The position numbers and the translations under genes are program-made. Positions 50,796 through 60,089 of a stretch of 64,000 nucleotides of DNA are shown here, piece by piece (within the stretch, counting starts at the first letter, position 1; each line of letters starts with the position of its first letter). The stretch is from Flavobacterium azooxidireducens. GTDB taxonomy: Bacteria > Bacteroidota > Bacteroidia > Flavobacteriales > Flavobacteriaceae. The notes beneath the pieces are model-generated. The model was given only the letters and a program-made list of their open reading frames with translations, did no database searches and was not told where the DNA came from. The stretch spans positions 372,001 to 436,000 of the forward strand of contig NZ_CP096205.1 in assembly GCF_023195775.1 (NCBI RefSeq), in the 5' to 3' direction.

Positions 50796-51619
50796 TAGTC
50801 TGAATATCTTACTTGTTGATCATTAGATTTCCACAATCCACTTAATTGATCGATATATAGTCCAACCATGATTCCTCTTCCGTGATCAAACTCATATCCG
50901 GTTGCTCCACGAGTTCGAAATCTGTCAACATAACGTAATTCGAGTCTTGCTACATCTAAGAAACGATAACCTAAACCTACATATAATCTATTTTGGTTAA
51001 AGGTATTAAGCACCACATTTTTACCGATATTTAGTCCAATTTCGTTTGAAACAGCTGCATATAATGTATTGTTTTCATAAAAATCATTGGAGTTAATCAT
51101 GTATCTAATTCTGTAACGAAATCTAAATCGTGTAAAAAAACGATATTCATCTGAGTCAGCTTGTTCTTGCCACCGCAATTCGTAACGATATCGCCAAGTA
51201 TGCATCCACTTTCCATTATCATGTTTGTAATGGTGGAAAAATTGAAAAGTAGTTCTTAGTTCATGATAATTAGGTCGTTCCAGATCTTCAGGTTTCCCAA
51301 CATATTCGTTGGTATGCATGTATCCGATTGGTGAAATTGAAAGTCGAGAATTTTTAGTAAATTGATAATTAATCCAAGGTCTGATGCTGGTTCGCAAATG
51401 GCTATCAAACATGCTTCCGGAGTTTAATTCGTTTTTGCTTCTGTAGACAAAATCTGCTCCAACGCCCCAATTTTCATTGAAAAACTCATTAATTTCTGTT
51501 TTGTGCCAAAAAACAGAATGCGGGTAAACAGTTTTTCTCTCCTGAGCATAATTCAGTAGTGGAGAAAATAATAATAAGGCTAATACTACTCTATATTTCA
51601 ATTCTTTGTGTTTTATCAA
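50795..51619 (-). CDS. DUF2490 outer-membrane protein
   Basis: This 274-residue protein has a signal peptide (VVLALLLFSPLLNYAQ) and a beta-barrel-like body with alternating aromatic strands. YPHSVFWHKTEINEFFNENW, SRLSISPIGYMHTNEY, MHTWRYRYELRWQEQ, FFTRFRFRYRIRYM and YVGLGYRFLDVARLELRY are typical of DUF2490. It probably sits in the outer membrane. The function is unknown. The downstream MORN gene starts at its stop codon. Confidence 0.85.
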   Translation of the reverse strand: MIKHKELKYRVVLALLLFSPLLNYAQERKTVYPHSVFWHKTEINEFFNENWGVGADFVYRSKNELNSGSMFDSHLRTSIRPWINYQFTKNSRLSISPIGYMHTNEYVGKPEDLERPNYHELRTTFQFFHHYKHDNGKWMHTWRYRYELRWQEQADSDEYRFFTRFRFRYRIRYMINSNDFYENNTLYAAVSNEIGLNIGKNVVLNTFNQNRLYVGLGYRFLDVARLELRYVDRFRTRGATGYEFDHGRGIMVGLYIDQLSGLWKSNDQQVRYSD

Positions 51620-51763
51620 AAAACAAAAATAGGTTTCTCAATAAAAATTAAAAAATAATACTCGTTAATTTCCTGCTAATTTTTAACATTTAGGAGGATT
51701 TCTTCCGTTTGAAGGTTTAAAAATTTTTGTTTATTCTCAGTTGATATTGGAAAAAACTAATCA

Positions 51764-52261
51764 CTATCTATCCAGATAATCTGCTATTCTTTTATAATTT
51801 GTTATCAATAAATAGCCAAGAATAATATTAATCAAACTCACTGACAAATTAAAATAATCTACTTTTTGACCATCTATTCCATACACACTAACCTCTTTTT
51901 TAAAAGCATTAATAATATGGTATAAGAAATTGGGAACATAATCAATAACCAAAAAGAATCCAACCAACAGAATAGCAAGCTTTAGTATTGCCAAGGAATT
52001 CAAATTTCCTAAAATGATATTTTCCTCATCAAAACCTTTGTCAAGTTCTAACTTATTGATGATAGAATCGGCTTTATAAATCAAGAGAAAACAAATAAAA
52101 ATACCAATAAACAAACTCCCTAATGCAATGAAGATAAAGGTATAATCTTCATAATAAATAAAAGACGAAATTGTTTCCGGAAGCAATGTAAATATGCTAA
52201 TTATAAAAGAATAAAGCCCGAATATTTTAATCAGCAACCTAAAAAAATCTCTTTTTGTCAT
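51764..52261 (-). CDS. Four-helix membrane protein of unknown function
   Basis: This 165-residue protein has four hydrophobic segments (IIKIFGLYSFIISIFTLL, FIFIALGSLFIGIFICFLLI, LAILKLAILLVGFFLVI, LSVSLINIILGYLLIT) and short loops. The start lies 2 bp after the PyrF stop, so the pair is co-transcribed. I recognise no family. The small size and lack of charged motifs suggest an accessory or structural membrane protein. Confidence 0.6.
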   Translation of the reverse strand: MTKRDFFRLLIKIFGLYSFIISIFTLLPETISSFIYYEDYTFIFIALGSLFIGIFICFLLIYKADSIINKLELDKGFDEENIILGNLNSLAILKLAILLVGFFLVIDYVPNFLYHIINAFKKEVSVYGIDGQKVDYFNLSVSLINIILGYLLITNYKRIADYLDR

Positions 52262-52263
52262 CT

Positions 52264-53082
52264 TTATTTGGTTTTAAGAATTTCTTCCATTTCCTTTTGC
52301 AATTTCAACGCTTCTTCTCTAGCTTTTGCTGCAAAATCTGATTCATTTGAAGCATAAATAATACCGCGTGAAGAATTAATTAATAATCCAACATTGGCAT
52401 TCAATCCGTATTTACAAACTTCCTGTAAACTTCCTCCTTGTGCTCCTACTCCGGGAACAAGAAGAAAACTATCGGGAACTATTTTTCTGATTTCCGTAAA
52501 ATATTCTGCTTTGGTGGCTCCAACCACATACATTAAATTCTGACTATTTTTCCATGTTTTGGATGTTTCTAAAACATGTTTATAAATTTCAGTTTCGCCG
52601 GAAAGCTTCGTTTGAAAATCGAATGCACCTTCGTTGGAAGTTAATGCAAGTAAAATGGTGTGTTTGTTTTCGAAAGCTAAAAACGGTTCAACTGAATCTT
52701 TTCCCATGTAAGGAGCAACGGTGACGGAATCAAAATTCAAATCTTCCAAAAATGCTTTTGCATACATGGATGACGTGTTGCCAATATCACCACGTTTGGC
52801 ATCGGCTATCGTAAAAATTTCGGGATAATTGGTATTGATATAATCGATGGTTTTTTGTAACGATTGCCATCCTTTTAATCCGTATGCTTCATAAAAAGCA
52901 GTATTTGGCTTGTAGGAAATACACAAATCGTGTGTAGCATCTATAATGGATTTGTTGAATTCAAAAATTGGGTCTTCGGTTTGAAGCAGGTGTTTTGGAA
53001 TTTTATTTAAATCCACATCCAAACCTATGCATAGAAATGATTTTTTAATGTAAATTTGTTCAATAAGTTGTGCTGTAGTCAA
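52264..53082 (-). CDS. pyrF: Orotidine 5'-phosphate decarboxylase (type 2)
   Basis: This 272-residue enzyme catalyses the last step of UMP synthesis (OMP to UMP). The catalytic charged network is in [16 protein letters not shown] (Asp-Lys-Arg), with [14 protein letters not shown] and [16 protein letters not shown] upstream and [15 protein letters not shown] as the phosphate-binding loop. The length and the PNTAFYE motif mark the type 2 (long) family used in Bacteroidota, Actinobacteria and others. It is followed without gap by a small membrane protein gene. Confidence 0.95.
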   Translation of the reverse strand: MTTAQLIEQIYIKKSFLCIGLDVDLNKIPKHLLQTEDPIFEFNKSIIDATHDLCISYKPNTAFYEAYGLKGWQSLQKTIDYINTNYPEIFTIADAKRGDIGNTSSMYAKAFLEDLNFDSVTVAPYMGKDSVEPFLAFENKHTILLALTSNEGAFDFQTKLSGETEIYKHVLETSKTWKNSQNLMYVVGATKAEYFTEIRKIVPDSFLLVPGVGAQGGSLQEVCKYGLNANVGLLINSSRGIIYASNESDFAAKAREEALKLQKEMEEILKTK

Positions 53083-53138
53083 GGTGTTGGTTTTTGTAGT
53101 TTGGCAAATTTACAAAGTAGATTTAGACAATCAATGAA

Positions 53139-53198
53139 ATTATATAACAATCTCGAAAAATTGTATAACAAGACACGTTGAATTTCATGGTAAGTTTG
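53139..53198 (+). promoter_or_regulatory. Shared TATAAC-pair promoter motif (csbD)
   Basis: ATTATATAAC (53139-53148), 12 bp, TTGTATAACA (53161-53170), 20 bp, then the good -7 box TAAGTTTG (53191-53198). The 12-bp spacer and pitch equal those before the Mla operon. Confidence 0.6.
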
Positions 53199-53241
53199 TA
53201 AATATAAAAACAAACATATTATTAATTTAAAACTAAATATC

Positions 53242-53427
53242 ATGAACACAACAGATTTAAAAGGAAAATGGAACGAGTTAAAAGGTAAATTAAAACAACA
53301 ATATGCCGATTTAACGGATGATGATTTACTTTACGTTGAAGGAAAAGAAGACGAACTTTATGGAAGAATTCAACAAAGAGTTGGTAAATCTAAAGAAGAA
53401 GTTAAAAATATGATCGACAAGCTTTAA
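53242..53427 (+). CDS. CsbD-family stress protein
   Basis: This 61-residue hydrophilic helical protein shows LKGKWNELKGKLKQQYADLTDDDLLY and VGKSKEEVKNMIDKL, the CsbD signature. In Bacillus, csbD belongs to the general stress regulon; here the promoter carries the TATAAC-pair motif. It is abundant and soluble, and its role is unknown beyond stress induction in other phyla. It ends at a strong terminator, so it is a single-gene unit. Confidence 0.9.
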   Translation: MNTTDLKGKWNELKGKLKQQYADLTDDDLLYVEGKEDELYGRIQQRVGKSKEEVKNMIDKL

Positions 53428-53442
53428 TAAGCACAGTTACTG

Positions 53443-53475
53443 AAAAGAGGAATTATAAAGATTCCTCTTTTTTTA
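53443..53475 (+). terminator. Terminator of csbD
   Basis: An 11-bp stem AAAAGAGGAAT/ATTCCTCTTTT (53443-53453 with 53461-53471) has a 7-nt loop, followed by TTTT. Confidence 0.9.
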
Positions 53476-53495
53476 AATTTAACCAATATTGTTAC

Positions 53496-54629
53496 ATGCT
53501 AACCACTGTAAAAAAAGACAATCATCCTGCCTTAAACCTACTTTTTATAATAAGTTTGGTTTTTGTTTTATTTATACTCAAACCGATTGTCGTGCCTATA
53601 ATAATTGCTATTATTTTAAGTGTGTCGGTTTTTCCGTTTGTATTATATTTAGAAAGAAGATGGCACTTTAATAGAGTAGTTTCTGCCATTTTTGCAATTT
53701 TATTATTATCATTACTAGTCTTTGCCTTAATTACATTTATCGGTTTTCAAATTTCCGATATTATGGACAAAGGAAGTGAATATGCCGATAAATTAAGTCA
53801 AGTCTACAATGATCTTGCCGCAAAAGTTGAAACCACTTTCGGCATTGATAAAAGTGAATTGTCTTTAAAAAAGTTAAATCTTGGTGAAACTTTAAAAGAG
53901 AATTCCTCTAGTATCATCGAATTTGTTACCATGTCCGGCAGTATTTTCACTGATGTGATTTTAATTCCGCTTTATATGTTTTTCTTTTTAATTTACCGTA
54001 AATTTTTTAAAAGTTTCTTTTACAGAGCTTTTTCAAAAGACGGAAATACATTAAAAGCCAAAACAATTTTGAGTAAGCTTTACGATGTGCAACAAAACTA
54101 TTTAGTGGGGTTGTTTATGGTAATGGGAATTGTTGGCGTTCTTAATTCTATTGGTTTATTAATTTTAGGAATTGACAATGCCATTTTCTTTGGTTTTCTT
54201 GCCGCTTTGCTGCTTTTAATTCCTTACATCGGAATTATTATAGGATCGCTACTTCCGGCAATTGTTGCACTAGCCACCAAAGATTCTTTATGGTACCCAA
54301 TTGCTGTAATTGCCATTTTTGCATTTATTCAATTTATTGAAGGAAATTTTATAACACCCAAAATAACCGGATCGAAAGTGAGTATTAATGCTTTTGTTGC
54401 CATACTTTCAATCATTTTATTTTCCATGCTTTGGGGAACAGCGGGAATGATAGTTGCTTTACCGGTAATTGCCAGTTTAAAGGTTGTATTTGATACAATT
54501 CCGGAACTAAAACCGTATGGATTTTTGATTGGCGAACCATTGGATGAACATTTGAGAAGCACTGCACGAATCCGATTAAAAAATTGGAAAAAAATCAGGA
54601 AAGAGAAACTTAGTCAAGTTAAAGTTTAA
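53496..54629 (+). CDS. AI-2E family transporter
   Basis: This 377-residue membrane protein has the AI-2E (TqsA/YdiK/PerM) layout. Two N-terminal helices (LLFIISLVFVLFILKPIV, VPIIIAIILSVSVFPFVL) are followed by a large periplasmic/cytosolic loop with YADKLSQVYNDLAAKVE and the helix set VILIPLYMFFFLIYRKFF. The conserved PYIGIIIGSLLPA and EGNFITPKITGSKV-type motif completes it. Family members export small molecules (AI-2, indole) or act in Na+/H+ exchange. The substrate is unknown. It opens the plus-strand stress cluster after csbD. Confidence 0.88.
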   Translation: MLTTVKKDNHPALNLLFIISLVFVLFILKPIVVPIIIAIILSVSVFPFVLYLERRWHFNRVVSAIFAILLLSLLVFALITFIGFQISDIMDKGSEYADKLSQVYNDLAAKVETTFGIDKSELSLKKLNLGETLKENSSSIIEFVTMSGSIFTDVILIPLYMFFFLIYRKFFKSFFYRAFSKDGNTLKAKTILSKLYDVQQNYLVGLFMVMGIVGVLNSIGLLILGIDNAIFFGFLAALLLLIPYIGIIIGSLLPAIVALATKDSLWYPIAVIAIFAFIQFIEGNFITPKITGSKVSINAFVAILSIILFSMLWGTAGMIVALPVIASLKVVFDTIPELKPYGFLIGEPLDEHLRSTARIRLKNWKKIRKEKLSQVKV

Positions 54630-54697
54630 CTATTACAAGGACACAGCTTAAATTATCAAAAAGATTTATTTAATTTTACTCAATATCCAAATTCTTT

Positions 54698-55252
54698 ATG
54701 AAAGCCTTTTTAAAATTTGATTTCAATGTCTTGACCAAAAAAGTCTTAGAACAAAAGCTAGGAGAAATAGGTTTAAATCCAATTATACTAAGTTTTGGTG
54801 AAGTGGAATTTTTAGAAAATATTTCTGCTGAAAAAATGAAGGAAATGACTGTTTTATTAAACGAATTCGGCATTGAAATAATTGAAAATCAAAAAAGTAT
54901 CTTGGTTCAAAAGATAAAAGACACCATTACAGAAATGGTAAATAGCGAAGAACCTTTGTCTGTAAAAAGTTCGGTTTATCTCACAGAAAAACTGAATCAT
55001 AGTTATGGTTATTTATCTAATTTGTTTTCGGAAGTAACTTATACTTCTATTGAAAATTTTATTATCATCCAAAAAATTGAACTAGCAAAAAATTTAATAA
55101 TTAATAATCAACTCACATTAACCGAAATTGCATTTAAATTAAACTATTCAAGTGTGGCACATTTGAGTACACAGTTTAAAAATATTACAGGAATTACGCC
55201 ATCCGCCTTTCAACGAATCATCGCCAAACGAAGATTAAACACATTCAACTAA
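54698..55252 (+). CDS. AraC-family regulator with short N-terminal domain
   Basis: This 184-residue protein has an AraC/XylS DNA-binding domain in the C-terminal 100 residues with two helix-turn-helix motifs (KLNHSYGYLSNLFSEVTYTSI and LTLTEIAFKLNYSSVAHLST, then QFKNITGITPSAFQ). The N-terminal 80 residues are a small alpha/beta sensor unlike the usual AraC arm (FDFNVLTKKVLEQKLGEIGL). It may control the downstream kinase/response regulator genes or respond to envelope signals. It starts 68 bp after the AI-2E-family gene. Confidence 0.85.
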   Translation: MKAFLKFDFNVLTKKVLEQKLGEIGLNPIILSFGEVEFLENISAEKMKEMTVLLNEFGIEIIENQKSILVQKIKDTITEMVNSEEPLSVKSSVYLTEKLNHSYGYLSNLFSEVTYTSIENFIIIQKIELAKNLIINNQLTLTEIAFKLNYSSVAHLSTQFKNITGITPSAFQRIIAKRRLNTFN

Positions 55253-55271
55253 CTATAAATAAACACTTTGT

Positions 55272-55718
55272 ATGCAAAAAGAACACATTACCATTGCCTT
55301 GGCCGATGATGATGAAGATGATCGTCTTTTTTTTAAAGATGCCTTTGAAGAATTAAAAATTAATACTGTAGTTTCTACCCATTGCGATGGTGAAGAATTG
55401 ATGAATTATCTTCACGATCCCGAAACCATTTTGCCAAATATCCTTTTTTTAGATTTGAATATGCCTAAGAAAAATGGATTTGAATGTTTATTAGAAATTA
55501 AAAAAGTGCAAAAGTTTGATGATATTGCCATCGCCATTTATTCTACCTCTTCATCGGAAGAGGATATAGAAAATACGTTTGTGCAAGGAGCTAATATTTA
55601 TATCAAAAAACCAAGCGAATTTAGTACGTTAAAGAAAATTTTAAGCGAAGTAGTTACGCTAAATTGGCAATACCACACCTCCGGATTAAACAAAGAAAAT
55701 TTCTTATTAAGAATGTAA
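55272..55718 (+). CDS. Stand-alone CheY-like response regulator (Rcp1 type)
   Basis: This 148-residue receiver domain has no output domain. The acidic pocket is ALADDDEDDRLFF, the phospho-acceptor D61 sits in LFLDLNMPKKNG, the Thr/Ser is in IYSTSSSEE, and K in YIKKPSEF completes the site. Stand-alone Rcp1-like receivers pair with the histidine kinase encoded just after. The kinase gene starts 1 bp after the stop, so they form one unit. Its protein partner or effector is unknown. Confidence 0.92.
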   Translation: MQKEHITIALADDDEDDRLFFKDAFEELKINTVVSTHCDGEELMNYLHDPETILPNILFLDLNMPKKNGFECLLEIKKVQKFDDIAIAIYSTSSSEEDIENTFVQGANIYIKKPSEFSTLKKILSEVVTLNWQYHTSGLNKENFLLRM

Positions 55719-55719
55719 A

Positions 55720-57492
55720 ATGAAAATTCAAGACCTAAAAAAATCGACTTTACTACTCAAAATCGCGTTTGTGGTTTCTTTGGCAGTCATTTTATTTACG
55801 GCTTCCGTTTCTTATAAACATATTATTAATCTCAACAAATCGAGAGATTTAGTAATTCATTCCTATGAAGTTCAATTGGAACTTGAACGTGTAATTTCAT
55901 ACATTAAAGATGCCGAAACCGGTTACCGTGGCTATTTACTCTATGGCGACACCACCTTTTTAGATTCCTATTCTAACTCAAGAGAAAAAGTTAATAAAGC
56001 TTTTTTCAATTTAAAAAATCTTACGGCCGACAATCAATCACAACAAAAAAAGCTAAAAGAACTTTATCACTTGATTGTTTTGCGATACACTTATTTTAAT
56101 AAAAGTTATGAAGACAAAGATCTTTATAAAAAATATTATGAAGCCAATGGCAAGAAAGTGATGGATCAAATTCGGAAAAAAGTTGACGAAATGGTTTCTC
56201 TTGAAAACAGCATTTTGAAAAAACGTGAATTTGATTTTCGAGATTCTGTTTCCTACACACCTCTTTATGCTTTATTGGTCATTTTCATCACATTATTTTT
56301 TATTGTTATTGCTTACATTAAAATTAATAGCGATTTTAAAAAAATAGAACGATCCAATTCCAGGTTACGGGTTTCGCAAGAATCCATCAATCAAGCAGAA
56401 ATTTTAGGAAATTATTGTAGTTGGACATGGAATTTGGAAAAAGATGAAATTCAGTTTTCAGATAACCAGTTTAGACTTTTTGGATTAGAACCGCAAGTTT
56501 TTGAAGCAACGCACACCGATTTCTTAGGTTTTGTTCATCCGGATGATTATGAAGTAACATCAAAAGCAATCAATGATATTCCTGTTAATGAAAGTCTTCC
56601 TACGATTAACTATAGAATAATTAATAAAAATGAAGAAGTTAGACATTTGCGTTCGGTTGGAAAATTATTCATCAATCGTTTTAACGAAAAAATCATCATC
56701 GGAACCACGCGAGATGTGACAGAAGACATTGTGAAAAAAATTATTCTTCGTGAAAAAAATACCGATTTAGAAAGAAACAATAAAGAATTAGTCGAATTTA
56801 ATTATGCTGCCAGTCATGATTTGCAAGAACCATTAAGGAAAATTCAAACCTTTATTTCTCGTATTAATGAAAAAGAAAAGGAAAATCTTTCAGACACCGG
56901 AAAAGAATATTTAGAAAGAATTGTGGTTTCTGCAAGCAGAATGCGAGTTCTAATTGATGATTTACTTCAATATTCCAGAACCAATAAAACGGATGCCAGT
57001 TTTGAAGAAGTAGATTTGGATGAAACTGCCACAGCTGCAGTTCAAGAATTATCTCAATTAATTGAAGAAACAAATGCAACGGTTGATTTTTGTAAACTAC
57101 CGACAATTAAAGGTATTCCTTTTCAATTAAGACAATTATTCATTAATCTGATTAATAATTCCATTAAATACAAAAAGCCGGATCAACCGCCAATCATCAC
57201 TATATCGTACGAAAAAATTAAAGCCAGTGATGATGATCAAATTGATGATAATTCAAATAGAATGTACCATAAAATTAGTTTTGTTGATAACGGAATTGGT
57301 TTTCATCCGGATGATTCTAAAAAGATATTCTTATTATTTAATCGACTTCACGCCAAAGACAGTTATCCAGGAACCGGAGTTGGATTAGCCATTTGTAAAA
57401 AAATTGTCAAAAATCACTACGGTTTTATTTGTGCCAATGGTCAACCCGATGAAGGTGCTCTAATCACTGTGTATTTGCCAACCGAATACTAA
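55720..57492 (+). CDS. Sensor histidine kinase (CHASE3-PAS-HisKA)
   Basis: This 590-residue membrane kinase has a first helix (about 13-32), a CHASE3 sensor (about 38-180, DLVIHSYEVQLELERVISYI, ETGYRGYLLYGD), a second helix (about 184-206) and a PAS domain (about 225-335, WTWNLEKDEIQFSD). The HisKA domain has phospho-histidine H366 in NYAASHDLQEPLRK, and the HATPase has NLINNSIKY (N box), VDNGIGFHP and GTGVGLAI (G boxes). It senses a periplasmic signal through CHASE3. Its cognate receiver is the CheY-like protein encoded 1 bp upstream. Confidence 0.94.
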   Translation: MKIQDLKKSTLLLKIAFVVSLAVILFTASVSYKHIINLNKSRDLVIHSYEVQLELERVISYIKDAETGYRGYLLYGDTTFLDSYSNSREKVNKAFFNLKNLTADNQSQQKKLKELYHLIVLRYTYFNKSYEDKDLYKKYYEANGKKVMDQIRKKVDEMVSLENSILKKREFDFRDSVSYTPLYALLVIFITLFFIVIAYIKINSDFKKIERSNSRLRVSQESINQAEILGNYCSWTWNLEKDEIQFSDNQFRLFGLEPQVFEATHTDFLGFVHPDDYEVTSKAINDIPVNESLPTINYRIINKNEEVRHLRSVGKLFINRFNEKIIIGTTRDVTEDIVKKIILREKNTDLERNNKELVEFNYAASHDLQEPLRKIQTFISRINEKEKENLSDTGKEYLERIVVSASRMRVLIDDLLQYSRTNKTDASFEEVDLDETATAAVQELSQLIEETNATVDFCKLPTIKGIPFQLRQLFINLINNSIKYKKPDQPPIITISYEKIKASDDDQIDDNSNRMYHKISFVDNGIGFHPDDSKKIFLLFNRLHAKDSYPGTGVGLAICKKIVKNHYGFICANGQPDEGALITVYLPTEY

Positions 57493-57504
57493 AACACAAT
57501 TCAA

Positions 57505-58503
57505 ATGCCTGTAATTCAAACCTATTTCAAATCTTTTTATGAAGTTATAAAAGACACAATTGATGGCTTTTCTGAGTTCAAAATACTCAAAATGAGTGCA
57601 TCTTTGGCCTATATAACTGTGTTTTCATTAGCTCCGCTACTTCTCGTTATTCTTTTTATTTGTGATGTTTTTTGGGGAAGAGAAGCCATTGAAGGTGCTA
57701 TTTATGCTCAAATGAAAGATTTTCTTGGACCGTCGGCTGCAGTGCAAATTCAATCAATGATTCAAAATTTGGCATTATCACCCAATAGCACTATTGCAGC
57801 CGTTATCGGAATTGGAACTCTAATTTTTGCTGCAACATCAGTATTTGCAGAAATTCAAGATTCAATCAATACCATTTGGAGCTTACGACCGAAGAAAAGA
57901 TCTGGAATTTGGTTATTCATCAAAGCCAGACTATTATCGTTTGGTGTAATTGGAAGTCTTGGATTTATTGTCTTAGTCGCTCTTGGTTTTTCTACTTTGT
58001 TAGACGGCATTAGTGATCGATTAGCTGAAACTTATTCTGAAATCAGTATTGGATTTATCTATTTTTCAAACATTTTGGTCACTTTTATCATTACCTCTTT
58101 ACTTTTTGGAGCCATTTTTACGATACTTCCAGATGCAGATATTACTTGGAGACAAGTTCGCGTAGCAGCTTTTACAACAACTGTATTGTTTATGTTTGGA
58201 AAGTTTTTAATCACATTCTACATTTCCAATTCAAATATTGGTGATGTTTATGGAGCCGCCGGCTCAATTGTTGTTTTAATGGTTTGGGTTTACTATTCGT
58301 CTGTTATATTATATTTAGGTGCAACATTTGCTAAATGCTATGCAGTAAAGTTTGCAGAACCAATAAAGCCATCTAAATATGCAGAAATTGTTCAATATAT
58401 ATCAGTAACAACAGATGCCAAAACAATTCAATCGGCAGATCATGAAATCAAAGATTTGAAAAAAGAAAAGGAGATTTGTATTGATGACATTAAAAATAGT
58501 TAA
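57505..58503 (+). CDS. YihY/BrkB-family membrane protein
   Basis: This 332-residue protein shows the YihY pattern: LAYITVFSLAPLLLVILFI, GREAIEGAIYAQMKDFLG, about six membrane segments (IAAVIGIGTLIFAATSVF, GVIGSLGFIVLVALGFSTL, FSNILVTFIITSLLFGAIF) and GDVYGAAGSIVVLMVWVYYS as the conserved end. Long called RNase BN in older databases, the family is now seen as an envelope protein of unknown function. The C-terminal 45 residues are cytosolic and charged. It starts 12 bp after the kinase gene, so it is in the same operon. Confidence 0.9.
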   Translation: MPVIQTYFKSFYEVIKDTIDGFSEFKILKMSASLAYITVFSLAPLLLVILFICDVFWGREAIEGAIYAQMKDFLGPSAAVQIQSMIQNLALSPNSTIAAVIGIGTLIFAATSVFAEIQDSINTIWSLRPKKRSGIWLFIKARLLSFGVIGSLGFIVLVALGFSTLLDGISDRLAETYSEISIGFIYFSNILVTFIITSLLFGAIFTILPDADITWRQVRVAAFTTTVLFMFGKFLITFYISNSNIGDVYGAAGSIVVLMVWVYYSSVILYLGATFAKCYAVKFAEPIKPSKYAEIVQYISVTTDAKTIQSADHEIKDLKKEKEICIDDIKNS

Positions 58504-58545
58504 GAAATTCATTTATTCCGATTTTAAAATTCCTCTTATAAAATT

Positions 58546-58572
58546 AAATCTCATGTAAAAATGAGATTTTTT
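58546..58572 (+). terminator. Terminator after yihY
   Basis: A 9-bp stem AAATCTCAT/ATGAGATTT (58546-58554 with 58561-58569) has loop GTAAAA, then TTTTTT. Confidence 0.85.
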
Positions 58573-58620
58573 TTTGCTTAAAAACCCGTCAAAACCCTTT
58601 AGAAACAGGCAAAAGTGGTA

Positions 58621-58680
58621 ATTCTATAACAAAATAAAAATATCTTGTAACACTACCCCTGCTTGATTGTTGCAACTTTG
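58621..58680 (+). promoter_or_regulatory. Shared TATAAC-pair promoter motif (lipoprotein gene)
   Basis: ATTCTATAAC (58621-58630), 14 bp, TTGTAACA (58645-58652), 20 bp, then CAACTTTG (58673-58680) as the -7 box. It is the third copy of the motif seen before mlaE and csbD, with a 2-bp shorter second half-site. Confidence 0.5.
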
Positions 58681-58703
58681 TAATGTTAAATCAAGTGAAT
58701 AAA

Positions 58704-59216
58704 ATGAAAGGAATTAACATAAAAAAGTTTTTTGAAATAACGGCATCTCTCGTAATGATTATAATTATATCAACATCATGTAATGACGAGGAAGAAAAGA
58801 AAATGACAAAATCAGAATCTAATTTTGAAATTGAAAGTATTACAAAGTTGAGTAGTATTAATTTGAAAATAAAATCTGCGATAAATCAGTTCATTAAAAA
58901 AAGTAACGATACTTTATTAATAGAAATGTTTTCGGAGATTAAAAAGAATCATAGTCAAGTTGACACTATTGTGGATTTTGTTGCTCAAAAAAAATTAATT
59001 GTTTTGACAGATGGATTTTCAAAAAAAACATGTGCCGTTGAAACTTCAACCGACAATGGATTGAAAGATTTGAAAAAATTTTTAGAAGATGAAAAAGATA
59101 AATTGAAAAAAATTCGTCATAAAAATAAAATTACAGAATTGAATGATTTTTATGAAAGAAAAATTGAAGAACTAGAACAAAATATTGCCACAATTAATAT
59201 TTTTTTAGAAACCTAA
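58704..59216 (+). CDS. Lipoprotein with helical/coiled-coil body
   Basis: I start at the ATG at 58704, because the upstream in-frame ATG at 58683 lies 2 bp after the -7 box. The protein is about 170 residues with a lipoprotein signal (ITASLVMIIIISTSC, lipid-modified C26). The body is helical with long Lys/Glu stretches (EDEKDKLKKIRHKNKITELN and KIEELEQNIATIN) that look like coiled coil. No family is recognised. The stress-type promoter and location in the envelope cluster suggest a periplasmic or outer-membrane structural role. Confidence 0.7.
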   Translation: MKGINIKKFFEITASLVMIIIISTSCNDEEEKKMTKSESNFEIESITKLSSINLKIKSAINQFIKKSNDTLLIEMFSEIKKNHSQVDTIVDFVAQKKLIVLTDGFSKKTCAVETSTDNGLKDLKKFLEDEKDKLKKIRHKNKITELNDFYERKIEELEQNIATINIFLET

Positions 59217-59252
59217 AATAAACCAATTCAATAATTATTTAAATTTTAAACT

Positions 59253-59894
59253 ATGAGAAAACTAATTTTAACCGCTTTAACCTGTGCCGCTTTTACAATA
59301 TCAAATGCACAAACAAATGACAGTTCTGCTTCAGGAGCAAGTTTTGGAATAAAGGGAGGAGTTAACTTCTCAAATCTTTACACAGAAGATGTAGATGATA
59401 ACAATGTGCTAACCAGTTTTAATGTAGGTGTTTTCGTTTCAATGCCTTTAACCAATTTCTTATCCATTCAACCCGAATTTCTTTACTCAAGAAAAGGTGC
59501 CGAATTGGTATATGACAACGCTTTTGCATCAGGAACAGGAAAATTCAAATTAAATTATATTGAAGCTCCAATTTTGTTAAAAGTTAATTTAACCAAAAAC
59601 TTGAATGTACACGCCGGTCCTTATTTTGCCTATTTAATTGATGCACAAGTAACAAACGAATCTGGCAGTGGAAATTTTGATTTTGAAGAAAACATTGATA
59701 ATGATGATTTTAACAAATTTGATTATGGTATTTCAGCCGGTGCAGGATTTGATTTTGAATCAATAGGTTTCGGAGTTCGATACAACTACGGCTTATCAAC
59801 CGTTGGTAAAGAGAGAAGCTTCTTAGGTACAACTTATACTTTTCCTGACGGAAAAAACAGTAACTTAAGCATTTATGCTGCTTATAAATTTTAA
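59253..59894 (+). CDS. Outer-membrane beta-barrel protein (porin/PorT-like family)
   Basis: This 213-residue protein has a signal peptide (LILTALTCAAFTISNAQ). The small eight-strand barrel is of the OMP_b-brl_2 (PorT-like) type: FGIKGGVNFSNLYTED, NVGVFVSMPLTNFLSIQPEF, FKLNYIEAPILLKVNLTKNL and the terminal SNLSIYAAYKF. The C-terminal aromatic and strand pattern are as expected. Such proteins bind or assemble envelope parts; true PorT itself belongs to type IX secretion and is more diverged. No specific role is claimed. Confidence 0.87.
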   Translation: MRKLILTALTCAAFTISNAQTNDSSASGASFGIKGGVNFSNLYTEDVDDNNVLTSFNVGVFVSMPLTNFLSIQPEFLYSRKGAELVYDNAFASGTGKFKLNYIEAPILLKVNLTKNLNVHAGPYFAYLIDAQVTNESGSGNFDFEENIDNDDFNKFDYGISAGAGFDFESIGFGVRYNYGLSTVGKERSFLGTTYTFPDGKNSNLSIYAAYKF

Positions 59895-59919
59895 TTAGTA
59901 ACATTTAAAAACATATATT

Positions 59920-60072
59920 ATGTCAAACTTATTATACACCGTCGCAGTAGTATTAGTAATACTCTGGGCACTAGGATTTTTTGTTTACAGCATCGGATCA
60001 ATCATCCACATTTTATTAGTTATCGCTGTAATCGCTATTTTATTTAGATTAATCAAAGGAAGAAATATATAA
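59920..60072 (+). CDS. Small membrane protein (lmo0937-like, 50 aa)
   Basis: The ORF MSNLLYTVAVVLVILWALGF... has two membrane-spanning segments (about 4-22 and 25-42, SIGSIIHILLVIAVIAILF) and a short basic tail (RLIKGRNI). It matches the widespread tiny stress-associated family annotated as lmo0937, commonly found beside csbD and ytxH genes. The function is unknown. It is too short for most gene callers but has good spacing from both neighbours. Confidence 0.8.
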   Translation: MSNLLYTVAVVLVILWALGFFVYSIGSIIHILLVIAVIAILFRLIKGRNI

Positions 60073-60089
60073 CCATAAAAACAGAAATT